Shown here one piece after another: positions 9,643 through 18,372 of a stretch of DNA of 64,000 nucleotides (the stretch's first letter is position 1; each line of letters begins with the position of its first letter). The notes beneath the pieces were generated by a model, which was not told the DNA's origin, made no database searches, and was given only the letters and a program-made list of their open reading frames with translations. Source of the DNA: Paenibacillus tyrphae (GTDB taxonomy: Bacteria; Bacillota; Bacilli; Paenibacillales; NBRC-103111); NCBI RefSeq assembly GCF_027925525.1, contig NZ_BSDJ01000008.1:186001-250000 (forward strand), given 5' to 3'. The position numbers were made by a program, and so were the translations under genes.

Positions 9643-9671
9643 CAGAGTATTGATAAAGCGGGGGTTTCAAA

Positions 9672-9829
9672 AATAGAGATGCAAGCGGAGGTGGGGTATC
9701 TACTGGAGGAGCGACAGCGTTCGCCTTTGTCTGCGGGAAATACCCGCTGTTAAGCGACTTCAATCAAAATTTCCCGCTGACAACAGCGACCGGAAGTAGA
9801 TACCTCACCTACTCGTAACAACCTCTATT
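9672..9829. repeat. Palindromic intergenic element (GGTGGGGTAT end), copy 1
   Basis: AGGTGGGGTATCTACT at 9689-9704 is matched in reverse complement by 9795-9810 with 15 of 16 bases. An outer AATAGAG/CTCTATT pair extends this to 9672-9829. The interior is also partly self-complementary (GCGGGAAA / TTTCCCGC). No ORF. It shares its GGTGGGGTAT terminus and the nearby CTCTATT with the element at 45775-45947. It could be a MITE-like repeat or a structured 3' RNA. Confidence 0.6.
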
Positions 9830-9857
9830 ACTTCAATCCCCCCCTTCTCAACGCACA

Positions 9858-9886
9858 GAAGCTCCCTGCTTAGAGCAAGGAGCTTC
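9858..9886 (-). repeat. Second copy of the glnA terminator hairpin, lacking T-run
   Basis: GAAGCTCC at 9858-9865 pairs with GGAGCTTC at 9879-9886. Sequence and loop (CTGC...GCAA) resemble the functional terminator at 9611-9642 in the same orientation, but no T-run follows on the minus strand. It may be the gene-proximal remnant of a terminator duplicated or split by the element between them. Confidence 0.55.
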
Positions 9887-9917
9887 TTCGTTCGAATTTA
9901 TGCAATAAGGACGAGGC

Positions 9918-11342
9918 TTACAGATCGAAGTACAAGGAGTACTCGTGCGGATGAATGCGGATCGATACCGCTTTGGCTTCATCGCGCTTCAGCGCAACAT
10001 AGTTGTCGATGAAGTCTTTGGAGAACACGCCGCCTTCGGTCAGGAACTCGCAGTCCGCTTCCAGAGCGTCGAGCGCTTCGTCCAGCGTACCCGGTACGCT
10101 GCGGATTTCTTTCTTCTCTTCTTCCGGCAGCTCGTAGATGTTCTTGTCGAGCGGGCCGTAGCCGAGTGCGCTCGGGTCGATTTTTTTCTTAATGCCGTCC
10201 AGACCGGCAAGCAGCATCGCTGCGAAGGACAGATACGGGTTAGCCGTGGAGTCCGGCGTACGGAACTCGATGCGGCAGCCTTTCGGCGTTACGGCAGCGA
10301 CCGGGATACGAACGGCTGCGGAACGGTTGCCCTTGGAGAACACGAGGTTAACCGGCGCTTCGTAGCCAGGAACCAGACGTTTGAACGAGTTCGTGCTCGG
10401 GTTGGTCAAAGCGATCAGCGCCGGAGCATGGTACAGAATACCCCCGATGTAGTGCAGCGCCATTTCGCTCAGGTTGGCATAGCCGCCTTTTTCATAGAAC
10501 AGCGGAGTGTCGCCGTTGAAGATCGATTGGTGAACGTGCATCCCGCTACCGTTGTCACCGAACAGCGGCTTCGGCATGAAGGTCGCCACTTTGCCGTATT
10601 GGCGGGCGGTGTTTTGCACGATGTATTTATATTTCATCAAGTTATCGGCTGTTTTGGTCAGCGTATCGAAGCGGAAGTTGATCTCGCCTTGGCCTGCGGT
10701 AGCCACCTCATGGTGATGGCGCTCGATGCGAAGGCCGGATTCGATCAACAGTCGGCACATTTCGCTGCGGATATCTTGCTGCGTATCCGTCGGACCAACC
10801 GGCACATAGCCGCCTTTGTGGCCGACTTTGAAGCCCAGGTTGCCGCCTTCTTCCTTGCGGTTCGTGTTCCAGTGCGCTTCTTCGGAATCTACGAAGTACG
10901 AGGAAGAGTTTTGCTTGCTTTCGAAGCGAACTTCGTCGAAGATGAAAAATTCGGATTCCGGGGCGAAGAATGCCGTTGTACCTACACCGGATTTTTGCAG
11001 ATATTCTTCAGCCTTCTGGGCGATGCTGCGCGGATCGCGCTCGTAGCGTTCGCCGTCAGGCGTATGGATGTTGCTCATGATAACCAGCGTCGGATGAGCG
11101 GTGAACGGATCGATGTAGCTGGTCTCCGGATCCGGCATCATAACCATGTCAGACTCCTCAATGCCTCTGAAACCGGGGATGGAAGAACCGTCGAACGCTA
11201 CGCCGTTCACGAAAGTTTCTTCTTCTACCTCGGATGCCGGTAAAGAAATGTGATGTGCTCTGCCGTTCAGATCGACAAAACGGAAATCTACCCACTCGAT
11301 GCCTTTTTCCTTGATGGTGTTTAATACGTTTTGTACTGACAT
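9918..11342 (-). CDS. glnA: Glutamine synthetase, type I
   Basis: 474 residues; makes glutamine from glutamate, ammonia and ATP as a cytosolic dodecamer. The GS signatures are clear: FDGSSIPGFRGI, the Mg site FFAPESEFFIFD, KPLFGDNGSGMHVHQS, NRSAAVRIP and RIEFRTPDS. At 474 residues it is longer than the Bacillus GlnA (about 444, GSI-alpha), and SSYFVDSEEAHWNT plus NIYELPEEEKKEI align with the E. coli-type (GSI-beta) insert and adenylylation-loop region with its Tyr. No glnR lies upstream. A sigma-A promoter and a GlnR/TnrA-type box precede it, so nitrogen control is expected. Confidence 0.97.
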   Translation of the reverse strand: MSVQNVLNTIKEKGIEWVDFRFVDLNGRAHHISLPASEVEEETFVNGVAFDGSSIPGFRGIEESDMVMMPDPETSYIDPFTAHPTLVIMSNIHTPDGERYERDPRSIAQKAEEYLQKSGVGTTAFFAPESEFFIFDEVRFESKQNSSSYFVDSEEAHWNTNRKEEGGNLGFKVGHKGGYVPVGPTDTQQDIRSEMCRLLIESGLRIERHHHEVATAGQGEINFRFDTLTKTADNLMKYKYIVQNTARQYGKVATFMPKPLFGDNGSGMHVHQSIFNGDTPLFYEKGGYANLSEMALHYIGGILYHAPALIALTNPSTNSFKRLVPGYEAPVNLVFSKGNRSAAVRIPVAAVTPKGCRIEFRTPDSTANPYLSFAAMLLAGLDGIKKKIDPSALGYGPLDKNIYELPEEEKKEIRSVPGTLDEALDALEADCEFLTEGGVFSKDFIDNYVALKRDEAKAVSIRIHPHEYSLYFDL

Positions 11343-11422
11343 TGACTCGCCAACCTCCTAATTTCCGAACATTTTCATCATTTTGTTCGCTCATTGTTCA
11401 AGTTTTCGTTGATCATGGACTT

Positions 11423-11452
11423 ATTATAAATCGACATCGCAAGTATCGTCAA
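11423..11452 (-). promoter_or_regulatory. glnA promoter
   Basis: Read leftward: TTGACG at 11452-11447, an 18-base spacer, then TATAAT at 11428-11423. It is about 80 bases upstream of the glnA start. Confidence 0.8.
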
Positions 11453-11480
11453 TACTTATGTCAGGTATTTTTTACGAGGG

Positions 11481-11497
11481 TGTAAGGTATGCTTACA
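11481..11497. promoter_or_regulatory. GlnR/TnrA-type operator upstream of glnA
   Basis: TGTAAGGTATGCTTACA is a perfect TGTNA-N7-TNACA palindrome, the consensus of the nitrogen regulators GlnR and TnrA of Bacillales. It lies 28 bases upstream of the glnA -35. A degenerate TGTCA half-site starts 22 bases closer at 11459. Confidence 0.75.
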
Positions 11498-11528
11498 CAG
11501 GGTCGGATTTTGTCACAAATTGGACAAG

Positions 11529-11568
11529 AAAAAGGCTTGATTTCCTGAAAAACAGGAGAACCAAGCCT
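11529..11568 (-). terminator. Rho-independent terminator of aroF
   Basis: Read leftward, AGGCTTG...CAAGCCT with an inner CCTG/CAGG stem, followed by TTTTT. It lies 36 bases past the aroF stop and just upstream of the glnA control region. Confidence 0.85.
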
Positions 11569-11603
11569 CTTTCGATAAAGAACCTACTTTAAAAATACGA
11601 TCA

Positions 11604-12650
11604 TTACCGCGCCAGAGCCGCTTCTTTCTTCGTATCGAACCGTTTTCCGCAAAGCGGCGCCAATTGTTCCAAATCTAACATGAGTTTGGCGAATTGGTCC
11701 GGGAACAACGATTGCACGCCGTCTCCGGTCATCGAGTTGTCCGGGTCCGTATGCATTTCGACGATCAGGCCGTTCGCTCCGGCGGCGATGGAAGCTTTAC
11801 ACATCGGCTCCACCAGTTCGCGGCGCCCTGTGCCGTGGCTCGGGTCCGAAATGACCGGCAAATGGCTGAGCGTCTGCAGCGCCGGAATGGCCGCCAGGTC
11901 GAGCGTATTTCTCGTGTAAGGTTCGAATGTTCGGATTCCGCGTTCGCAGAGCATGACGTTCGGATTGCCGCCCGCCAAAATGTATTCCGCCGCATTCAAA
12001 AATTCGTCGTACGTCGAACTGAAGCCGCGCTTGAGGAGCACCGGCGTTTGAATCGTGCCGAGCTTGCGGAGCAGATCGAAATTCTGCATGTTCCGGGTGC
12101 CGACCTGCAAAATATCGGCGTACTCGGCGCACACGTCGACGTACTCCGGCGTCATCACTTCCGTGATGGTCAGCAGTCCGTGCTTTTTGCCGGCTTCCGC
12201 CATCATCACCAATCCCTCGACACCGACGCCCTGGAAGCTGTAAGGGCCGGTTCTCGGCTTGAAGGCACCGCCGCGCAGCACCTGGGCGCCAGAGGCTTTG
12301 ACCAAGCGTGCGATTTCGTCGATTTGCTCCGGCGACTCGACCGCGCAAGGTCCGCCCATAATGACCAGTTCGTCGCCGCCGATCGATACGTCGCCGATTC
12401 GGATCACCGTATTGTCCGGGTGAAAATCCCGGCTTGCCAGTTTATATGATTTGGAGATTTTGACGACCTGCTCTACGCCGGACAACTGGCGAAGCTGCTC
12501 GGCCAGTGCCGGGCTCGCTTTGCCGATAATGCCGACGACCGTGCGGTCTACACCTTTGGACACATGGGCCGCTACCTCGTGTTTCTCGATATGATGAACG
12601 ATTTCGGCAATGCGCTCTTCGGTAATTTTGTTGGATAAAATAACGATCAT
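11604..12650 (-). CDS. aroF: 3-deoxy-7-phosphoheptulonate (DAHP) synthase, type I-beta with ferredoxin-like N-domain
   Basis: 348 residues; condenses phosphoenolpyruvate with erythrose 4-phosphate, the first step of the shikimate pathway. Residues about 1-75 ([18 protein letters not shown]...) form the ferredoxin/ACT-like regulatory domain seen in Thermotoga-type enzymes. The barrel shows [38 protein letters not shown] and DPSHGTGRR, all conserved in the KDO8P/DAHP family. There is no fused chorismate mutase, unlike Bacillus subtilis AroA. AGAGGAG lies about 11 bases upstream. It stands alone 126 bases after the DUF2062 gene and ends at its own terminator. Confidence 0.95.
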   Translation of the reverse strand: MIVILSNKITEERIAEIVHHIEKHEVAAHVSKGVDRTVVGIIGKASPALAEQLRQLSGVEQVVKISKSYKLASRDFHPDNTVIRIGDVSIGGDELVIMGGPCAVESPEQIDEIARLVKASGAQVLRGGAFKPRTGPYSFQGVGVEGLVMMAEAGKKHGLLTITEVMTPEYVDVCAEYADILQVGTRNMQNFDLLRKLGTIQTPVLLKRGFSSTYDEFLNAAEYILAGGNPNVMLCERGIRTFEPYTRNTLDLAAIPALQTLSHLPVISDPSHGTGRRELVEPMCKASIAAGANGLIVEMHTDPDNSMTGDGVQSLFPDQFAKLMLDLEQLAPLCGKRFDTKKEAALAR

Positions 12651-12776
12651 GACTATCCACGCTCCTCTGGGACATGTTCGTACTTAGACGCTTCGACGCT
12701 TATACGCTTTTAAGTGTTAAAGTAACTATACAACGAGGAACCGCTCCCCGTCAAGATCGAAGCAAAGATAATTTCT

Positions 12777-13310
12777 TCAGCCTTCGGACCCCGAGGAGAG
12801 CAGCGTCTCTTCCTTGCGTCTTCTGCGTTTTTCCTTTCGTCTGCCGTCATACCATTCCAGCAGCCATTTAATCGGATAAAAAACGATAAGCGCCAGAACG
12901 GCCCCGTCGATGACCCCGCCGACAAACAGCTTCAAGTTGAATTTGATAAACGTATCGAGCCAATCCGGCAGCACGGACAATAAATGCCCCTTGATGCCGC
13001 GCGGAAGCACCCAGCCTCCCACTTGCCGGTTCAGGAAGGACATCGGGATGTAGATCACTTTGCCGAACACGAACCCGATCAAAGCCGCGGCCATGCTGGC
13101 CCGAAATACGTAGACTAATGGAAAGATAAGAAAAAAAGCAAGCCCCGCCGTAGGCAGGGTAAACATTTCTACAAACAGGCCGACGGAGAAGCCAAGCGCG
13201 ACGATGGCCGGCCCTCCTTTGGCTCTGGTCAGCTGCAAATACTTGTATTTAAACCAACGACCTACATTGCGAAGTTGAAAAGGTTTTTTGCCTGTTGTCT
13301 GTTTGCCCAT
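12777..13310 (-). CDS. DUF2062 family membrane protein
   Basis: 177 residues. After a basic N-terminus come about three hydrophobic segments (GGPAIVALGFSVGLFVEMF, AGLAFFLIFPLVYVFRASM, FVGGVIDGAVLALIVFYPI) and a very basic tail (RRKEKRRRRKEE). The ALGFSVGLFVEM...LPTAGLAFFLIFPLVYVFRA layout matches DUF2062, whose function is unknown. It starts 31 bases after the ispH stop and is probably cotranscribed with it. Confidence 0.75.
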   Translation of the reverse strand: MGKQTTGKKPFQLRNVGRWFKYKYLQLTRAKGGPAIVALGFSVGLFVEMFTLPTAGLAFFLIFPLVYVFRASMAAALIGFVFGKVIYIPMSFLNRQVGGWVLPRGIKGHLLSVLPDWLDTFIKFNLKLFVGGVIDGAVLALIVFYPIKWLLEWYDGRRKEKRRRRKEETLLSSGSEG

Positions 13311-13341
13311 GACTGTATGTCCCTTTCCTTCCGTGAGCAGC

Positions 13342-14295
13342 CTACTCCGCGCTTGCTTTTTGCTTGGCGACCGGGATTAAGCGGTCCATATTGACCGTGC
13401 GCCGCAGCTCCCAGGTCGCGGGATCGGCAGCATCGTATTGTTCCAGATACGCAATGACTTCCTTGGTAATCGGCGTAGGCGTCGAGGCCCCGGAGGTGAC
13501 GCCTACACGGCGCACCGGCTTCAGCCACTCGGGGTTCAGCTCGGAAAGATCGGCGATCCGGTACGCCTTGACTCCGGCAATCTCCTCGGACACTTGCGCA
13601 AGACGGTTCGAATTGTTGCTTCGCGGGTCGCCGACGACGATGACGAGATCAGCTTCCTTCGCCTGCTCCGCGACCGCTTCCTGCCTTACTTGGGTAGCAA
13701 GGCAAATCTCGTTATGAATTTCCGCTTGCGGGAACCGTTCCAGCAGCCGGTTCATAATGTGCTTGATATCCCACTGACTCATCGTCGTCTGGTTCGTAAT
13801 CAGGATACGCTCCGACGCGACGTCAAGCTTGTCGATTTCTTCCGTATTCTCGATCAGATGTACGCGATCCGGCGCGACGCCCACAGCGCCTTCCGGCTCG
13901 GGATGGCCTTTCTTGCCGATATAGATGATCGTATAGCCCTCGGCCGTCTTCTCGCGGATCAAATCATGCGTCTTCGTCACGTCGGGGCATGTCGCGTCCA
14001 CAACGGTCAAGCCCTTGTCGCGTGCTTTGCGGCGAACTTCAGGAGATACCCCGTGGGCGGTGAAAATAACCGTCCCCTTGTTCACCTGCTCCAAAATTTC
14101 CAGACGGTTCGGGCCGTCGAGCGTTATGACGCCTTCTTTTTCAAAATAGTCGGTGACATGCGCATTGTGCACGATCATGCCTAAAATATATATAGGTCTC
14201 GGCAGATCCAAATTTTTGGCGGTCTGCATCGCCAGCGCCATCGCGTCGACGACGCCATAGCAATAGCCGCGGGGAGATATTTTGATAACGTCCAT
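13342..14295 (-). CDS. ispH: 4-hydroxy-3-methylbut-2-enyl diphosphate reductase
   Basis: 317 residues from ATG 14295 ([15 protein letters not shown]). The longer open frame to 14457 overlaps the histidine kinase and is not family-like. IspH performs the last step of the MEP isoprenoid pathway, giving IPP and DMAPP. The three [4Fe-4S] cysteines are visible in GYCYGV (Cys12), DATCPD (Cys96) and EICLAT, with IGKKGHPE and TSGASTP also conserved. It lies 37 bases after the histidine kinase stop and 31 before the DUF2062 gene. Confidence 0.96.
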   Translation of the reverse strand: MDVIKISPRGYCYGVVDAMALAMQTAKNLDLPRPIYILGMIVHNAHVTDYFEKEGVITLDGPNRLEILEQVNKGTVIFTAHGVSPEVRRKARDKGLTVVDATCPDVTKTHDLIREKTAEGYTIIYIGKKGHPEPEGAVGVAPDRVHLIENTEEIDKLDVASERILITNQTTMSQWDIKHIMNRLLERFPQAEIHNEICLATQVRQEAVAEQAKEADLVIVVGDPRSNNSNRLAQVSEEIAGVKAYRIADLSELNPEWLKPVRRVGVTSGASTPTPITKEVIAYLEQYDAADPATWELRRTVNMDRLIPVAKQKASAE

Positions 14296-14332
14296 GCTGC
14301 ACCTGCCTGTCGAATTTTCACTTATTCCTTCA

Positions 14333-15847
14333 TTATACCTGATTCCTCGGCCGGAGGGAATTATCCCAGGCTTGCGGCGTCTTGCTGCTCCATTCCGTTG
14401 CGATCGGCAGCCAGATGATGAAGGTCGTACCTTCGTCTTTCCGCGTCTTGACTTCAACGGAGCCCTGATGCTCGTCGATGATCCATTTGGCGATGGACAG
14501 GCCCAGCCCCGTTCCGGACTTGCAGCCCCGCGACGGGTCCGCGCGGTAGAACCGCTCGAAAATAAGCGGAATCTCGGATTTGTCCATCCCGATGCCCGTA
14601 TCCTCGATTCGGATGCCGATCTGCCCGCCGTGCCTTAAGGTATCGAGCCGGACGTGGCCCTGCTCCGTATACTTGAACGCATTTTCGAGGAAAATGAACA
14701 GCAGCTGTCTTAAATAATCTTCGTTGCCGTAGACGTATATGCCCTCGGCCGCCTTCGTCTGACCGACGATCCATTCGGCCGTTTTCGGCAGCAGCTGCGC
14801 TTTCCGCGCGATCTCATCGAGCAGCGGCTGCAGCTCGACTTCACCCTTGGTCATCTGGAACCCGGCGTCGGCGCGGGCCAGCGACAGCAGGTCGTTCACG
14901 AGCCGCGACATGCGCTCCGCTTCTCCGGAAATATCGTGCATCGCCTCCAGCGTAAGCTCCATCTTCGCATCGTCCTGCTCTCCGGAGGTGAGCGCCGTTT
15001 GTTTCCACATTTTTTCCAGAAGCTCCATGTTACCGCGTATCGTCGTCAGAGGGGTCCGCAGCTCGTGCGACGCATCCGACACGAACCGGCGCTGCGCGCC
15101 GTAGGCTTCTTCCAGCTCGGTGTAAGCGTTCTGCAGCCGTCCGAGCATGCCGTTAATCGTCTGCGTCAGCTCGCCGATCTCATCGTTCGGACCGGTGTAT
15201 TCGATCCGCTTGTCGAGGTCGACCCCTTTTTCGATCCGGTTCGTGGCCGCAATGACCTGCTCGATCGGCCGAAGAGCCTTGCGCGCGAGAAACCAGCCGA
15301 CCGAAGCGGCGATCAGTACGCTGATCAGCCCGATCACCGTCAAAACCAGTCGCAAAAGCGCCAGCAAGCTCTCGTACTGCTCTATCGAGTAAGCCGCCTG
15401 CATGACCCCCAATACGTTGCCGGTATACTGCTGAACGAGCGGCACATAATATACCATGAACGAGTAGCCCTGGATGCTCATTCTTTCGAATTGACACTGG
15501 TCTTTCAGTATGCATTGAATCTTATCGTCGGTCACATCGGGAATTTTGATCCCCGTCTGTTCCGCGTCGGGCAACTCGACGACCTGTCTCGTACTCAAAC
15601 TTGTCACCTGGTAAAAGACATTGTTCGTTTTCGGCAAGTCGCGAATGTTCGGAATCAGAACATATTCCCCGTTTATGATCTGAGGCTTGATGCGGGAGGC
15701 TACGCCCCCGGCTTGCTGCTGGATTTCGGACTTTAAGTTATCGTAGTAAAAATAATGCAAAAAGAAGTAAAGTCCCAGCCCCAGCAGCAGCAGGGTTGCG
15801 GATAATATCGCCGTATACCAAAGGGTCAGGCGCAAGCGGATCGACAT
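14333..15847 (-). CDS. Sensor histidine kinase (HAMP, HisKA, HATPase)
   Basis: 504 residues. Transmembrane segments at about 10-32 and 163-187 enclose an extracytoplasmic sensor domain of about 130 residues that contains two nearby cysteines (Cys112, Cys118). HAMP follows at about 188-241, the phosphoacceptor is His261 in [15 protein letters not shown], and the ATP lid motifs are [24 protein letters not shown] and [10 protein letters not shown]. One base separates it from the response regulator upstream. Its architecture is like CssS and other envelope-stress sensors, and the neighbouring htrA supports that idea, but the signal is unproven. Confidence 0.93.
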   Translation of the reverse strand: MSIRLRLTLWYTAILSATLLLLGLGLYFFLHYFYYDNLKSEIQQQAGGVASRIKPQIINGEYVLIPNIRDLPKTNNVFYQVTSLSTRQVVELPDAEQTGIKIPDVTDDKIQCILKDQCQFERMSIQGYSFMVYYVPLVQQYTGNVLGVMQAAYSIEQYESLLALLRLVLTVIGLISVLIAASVGWFLARKALRPIEQVIAATNRIEKGVDLDKRIEYTGPNDEIGELTQTINGMLGRLQNAYTELEEAYGAQRRFVSDASHELRTPLTTIRGNMELLEKMWKQTALTSGEQDDAKMELTLEAMHDISGEAERMSRLVNDLLSLARADAGFQMTKGEVELQPLLDEIARKAQLLPKTAEWIVGQTKAAEGIYVYGNEDYLRQLLFIFLENAFKYTEQGHVRLDTLRHGGQIGIRIEDTGIGMDKSEIPLIFERFYRADPSRGCKSGTGLGLSIAKWIIDEHQGSVEVKTRKDEGTTFIIWLPIATEWSSKTPQAWDNSLRPRNQV

Positions 15848-15848
15848 G

Positions 15849-16541
15849 TCAGCCTTCCCCTCTCAACACATAACCGGCGCCGCGAACGGTCTGAATCATC
15901 CGTTTGTGCCCATGCTCCTCCGTTTTTTGCCGTAAGAGAGCGATATAAACCTCCAGCACGTTCGATTCCCCGCTGTAATCGTAGCCCCAAATTTTCTCCA
16001 TAATAACGTCCCGTGAAAGCACCCTTCTCGGATTCTGCAAAAACAGATGCAGCAGCTCGAATTCCTTAGTCGTGAGCTCGATGAGCTGCCCGCCGCGGTA
16101 CACTTCGCGCGTATCCAGATCCATAAAAGTGTCCTGGTACTGCAGCTTGTTGGAAGGCTGCTCCGTTTTGTCCGCCGCCTTGCGGCGCAGCAGCACGCGC
16201 ACCCGGGCAAGCAGCTCCTCCAATGCAAACGGCTTCACAAGATAGTCGTCCGCGCCCAGATCGAGCCCCTTCACCCGGTCGGACACCTCATCCTTGGCCG
16301 TTAGCATGAGCACCGGTACGTCCGAGCCCCCTTCGCGGATACGGCGCACGACTTCCCAGCCGTCGAGCTGCGGCATCATCACATCCAGAACGACCGTATC
16401 CGGCTCGTTCTCAAGAATTTGCTTTAAGCCGTCCATCCCATGGTTCGCCGTAAATACGGTGTATCCTTCAAATGCCAAGCTTCGGCGCAGCATGGACGTG
16501 ATTTTTTCATCGTCGTCAATCACTAGTATTTTCTCTCTCAT
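15849..16541 (-). CDS. OmpR/PhoB family response regulator
   Basis: 230 residues. Receiver domain residues 1-120 with acidic pocket DDD at 9-11, phosphoacceptor Asp53 (VVLDVMMP) and Lys in LTAKDE. The C-terminal winged-helix domain includes LTTKEFELLHLFLQNPRRVLSR and VYIALLRQKTE. It pairs with the histidine kinase one base downstream. 11-bp tandem repeats at the htrA promoter next door are a plausible target. The ribosome site GGGTGG is about 11 bases before ATG 16541. Confidence 0.94.
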   Translation of the reverse strand: MREKILVIDDDEKITSMLRRSLAFEGYTVFTANHGMDGLKQILENEPDTVVLDVMMPQLDGWEVVRRIREGGSDVPVLMLTAKDEVSDRVKGLDLGADDYLVKPFALEELLARVRVLLRRKAADKTEQPSNKLQYQDTFMDLDTREVYRGGQLIELTTKEFELLHLFLQNPRRVLSRDVIMEKIWGYDYSGESNVLEVYIALLRQKTEEHGHKRMIQTVRGAGYVLRGEG

Positions 16542-16573
16542 AAAATCATATCCACCCGCCCTTCTTTACTTCT

Positions 16574-16601
16574 ATTGTACCAAAATAATGTGGTTTGCAA
16601 A
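16574..16601 (-). promoter_or_regulatory. Candidate promoter of the two-component operon
   Basis: Read leftward: TTTGCA at 16601-16596, 16 bases, TACAAT at 16579-16574. It abuts the htrA terminator, so this operon could be read from here as well as by read-through. Confidence 0.5.
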
Positions 16602-16604
16602 AAA

Positions 16605-16642
16605 AAGAAGCGGAGCTTTCTCATTCTTCCGCTCTGCTTCTT
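16605..16642. terminator. Bidirectional terminator after htrA
   Basis: AAGAAGCGGAGC and GCTCTGCTTCTT pair with one mismatch; A-run and T-run flank the stem on both sides. It lies 14 bases past the htrA stop. Confidence 0.8.
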
Positions 16643-16656
16643 TTTTCATTATCGCA

Positions 16657-18246
16657 TTATTGCTGCTTCTGTGAGTCGATCGTGTTGCGATCGCCGATGG
16701 TTACATCGATGTTGAGCTTTTTGCCGTCACGCATGACGCCAATCGTTGCTTTATCGCCGACTTTTAATTTTTTGATGCCCATGCTGACGTCGCTAGTGCT
16801 TTTAACCTTAGCTCCGTTGACCTCGGTGATCACGTCGTAAGGACGGATACCTGCTTTGAAAGCCGGGCTTTTGCGGTCGACTTGATCGACCAAGGCCCCG
16901 TCGGTATTTTCAAGCTTCAGTTCGGAAACCCATTCCTTGTCAATCGGTTTCATCGCTATGCCGATATATGGAACCGGCTCTTTTGGAATTTTCACGTTGT
17001 TTTTCAGGTTATCCAGCACCGCAGATATCGTGCTTGTCGGAATCGCGAAGCCGATGCCCTGTGCTTGCGCACTGACGGCCGTATTGATGCCGATGACCTC
17101 GCCATTCAGATTCAGCAGCGGACCGCCGGAGTTCCCCGGGTTGATCGAAGCGTCGGTTTGCAGCAAATGCTTGTATTGGCGCGTACCGTTCTTATCCGGG
17201 ATATCGATCGGACGCTCTTTGGCGCTCAGCACCCCGACGGTTACCGTATGGTCGAAGCCGTACGGGTTCCCGATAGCCACGACCCAGTCGCCCACGTTCA
17301 AGTTGTCTGCGCTACCGATCGGAAGCGTCGGGAATTCTTCGCCTTTTTGCGGCTCGATCTTCAGTGCGGCCAAGTCGAGATCATAGCTGTTGCCAAGCAA
17401 TTGGGCTTTATATGGCTGATCTTTGCCTTGGAGGTACACGTTGATTTCGTCCGCGCCGTCAATTACGTGTTCGTTGGTCAAGATGTAGCCGGTTTTCTCG
17501 AAAATAAAGCCGGTCCCCATCCCGCCGGGCTGCAATTGGCCGTCGTTGCTTTTCGGCTGCTGCTGACTGCCGCCGAAATCGTCGCCGAAAAATTGGCGGA
17601 AGAACGGGTCGTCGTACAGCGGATTGCCGGAACGTCCGGTACTTTTCGCCTTGACTTTCGTCTCGATCTTGACGACCGCCGGACTTGCCTGCTGCACGAT
17701 CCCCGAAATGTTGGTCGGACGGGCCAGATCGAGCGAAGAAGGCTTCACGCTTCCACTATTGTTTGCCGGCGGTGCACCCGCCGAGCTCTGGTTGCTGTTT
17801 CCGGTCATCACGCCTTGAGCGCCGGTAAACAGGTTCATTTTATCCGAGGCGAACATTAGCGTACCGACCACCACCACACCGGCCATAAATGCAGCAAACA
17901 TGCTGCGGAATCCGCTCGACTTCTTCGGTGCTGCGCCGAGCTGCCAATTCCCCATCGGGCCTTGCTGCTGCTCCCCGGAATTAAAACCGTACGGGCGCAG
18001 CGGCTTCGGCGGCGTTACTTCCACCGGAGCGGAGCCTTGACTGTCGCTGACCGTCGTATCCGAGGTGCCGGATTTGTAAGGACCGTAGGAAAAGTAATGA
18101 GAGCTTTGCTCACGGCTCGCAGCCGTTTCCTCTCCACCGGCCGTTTGCCGGTTATCCCCGTCAGACTCGCTATGCTTCAACTCGTCGTTCGGGCGACGAT
18201 AAAGATCGTTTACGTTGTTGTTATTATTGTTATTGTTGTGATCCAT
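16657..18246 (-). CDS. htrA: HtrA/DegP-like membrane-anchored serine protease (S1C) with PDZ domain
   Basis: 529 residues from ATG 18246, eight bases after TGGAGG. The protein starts MDH followed by eight Asn residues, an odd low-complexity N-terminus. A cytosolic Gly/Pro/Gln-rich region leads to one transmembrane segment at about 113-133. The trypsin-like domain has His260 (TNEHVI), Asp291 (DLDLAAL) and Ser373 (NPGNSGGPL), the expected triad. A C-terminal PDZ domain (about 410-515) includes AGIRPYDVITEVNG. Such proteases degrade misfolded extracytoplasmic proteins. It sits directly upstream of, and on the same strand as, the two-component genes. Confidence 0.93.
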   Translation of the reverse strand: MDHNNNNNNNNVNDLYRRPNDELKHSESDGDNRQTAGGEETAASREQSSHYFSYGPYKSGTSDTTVSDSQGSAPVEVTPPKPLRPYGFNSGEQQQGPMGNWQLGAAPKKSSGFRSMFAAFMAGVVVVGTLMFASDKMNLFTGAQGVMTGNSNQSSAGAPPANNSGSVKPSSLDLARPTNISGIVQQASPAVVKIETKVKAKSTGRSGNPLYDDPFFRQFFGDDFGGSQQQPKSNDGQLQPGGMGTGFIFEKTGYILTNEHVIDGADEINVYLQGKDQPYKAQLLGNSYDLDLAALKIEPQKGEEFPTLPIGSADNLNVGDWVVAIGNPYGFDHTVTVGVLSAKERPIDIPDKNGTRQYKHLLQTDASINPGNSGGPLLNLNGEVIGINTAVSAQAQGIGFAIPTSTISAVLDNLKNNVKIPKEPVPYIGIAMKPIDKEWVSELKLENTDGALVDQVDRKSPAFKAGIRPYDVITEVNGAKVKSTSDVSMGIKKLKVGDKATIGVMRDGKKLNIDVTIGDRNTIDSQKQQ

Positions 18247-18310
18247 CAGAAAAACCTCCATTTCGTATAAGGCTTCAGGATGATTGCTTTCTAGCCTTGC
18301 TGTTCTTGTC

Positions 18311-18349
18311 TTTATATTGCACTCGCAACCTTAAAGAAACCTTAAAGAA
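18311..18349 (-). promoter_or_regulatory. htrA promoter with 11-bp tandem repeats
   Basis: Two perfect head-to-tail 11-bp copies of ACCTTAAAGAA lie at 18328-18338 and 18339-18349. A leftward TATAAA (-10) is at 18316-18311. The repeats cover the -35 position, where no good TTGACA exists. Direct repeats spaced by 11 bp are the usual binding mode of OmpR/PhoB-type regulators, and such a gene is adjacent. Confidence 0.6.
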
Positions 18350-18372
18350 AAATAAAATGGAGGTAAAATAAA

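Noticed and set aside
11459-11475. Second GlnR/TnrA site next to the glnA box
   Set aside because: Only the TGTCA half-site fits; the other half is out of register.
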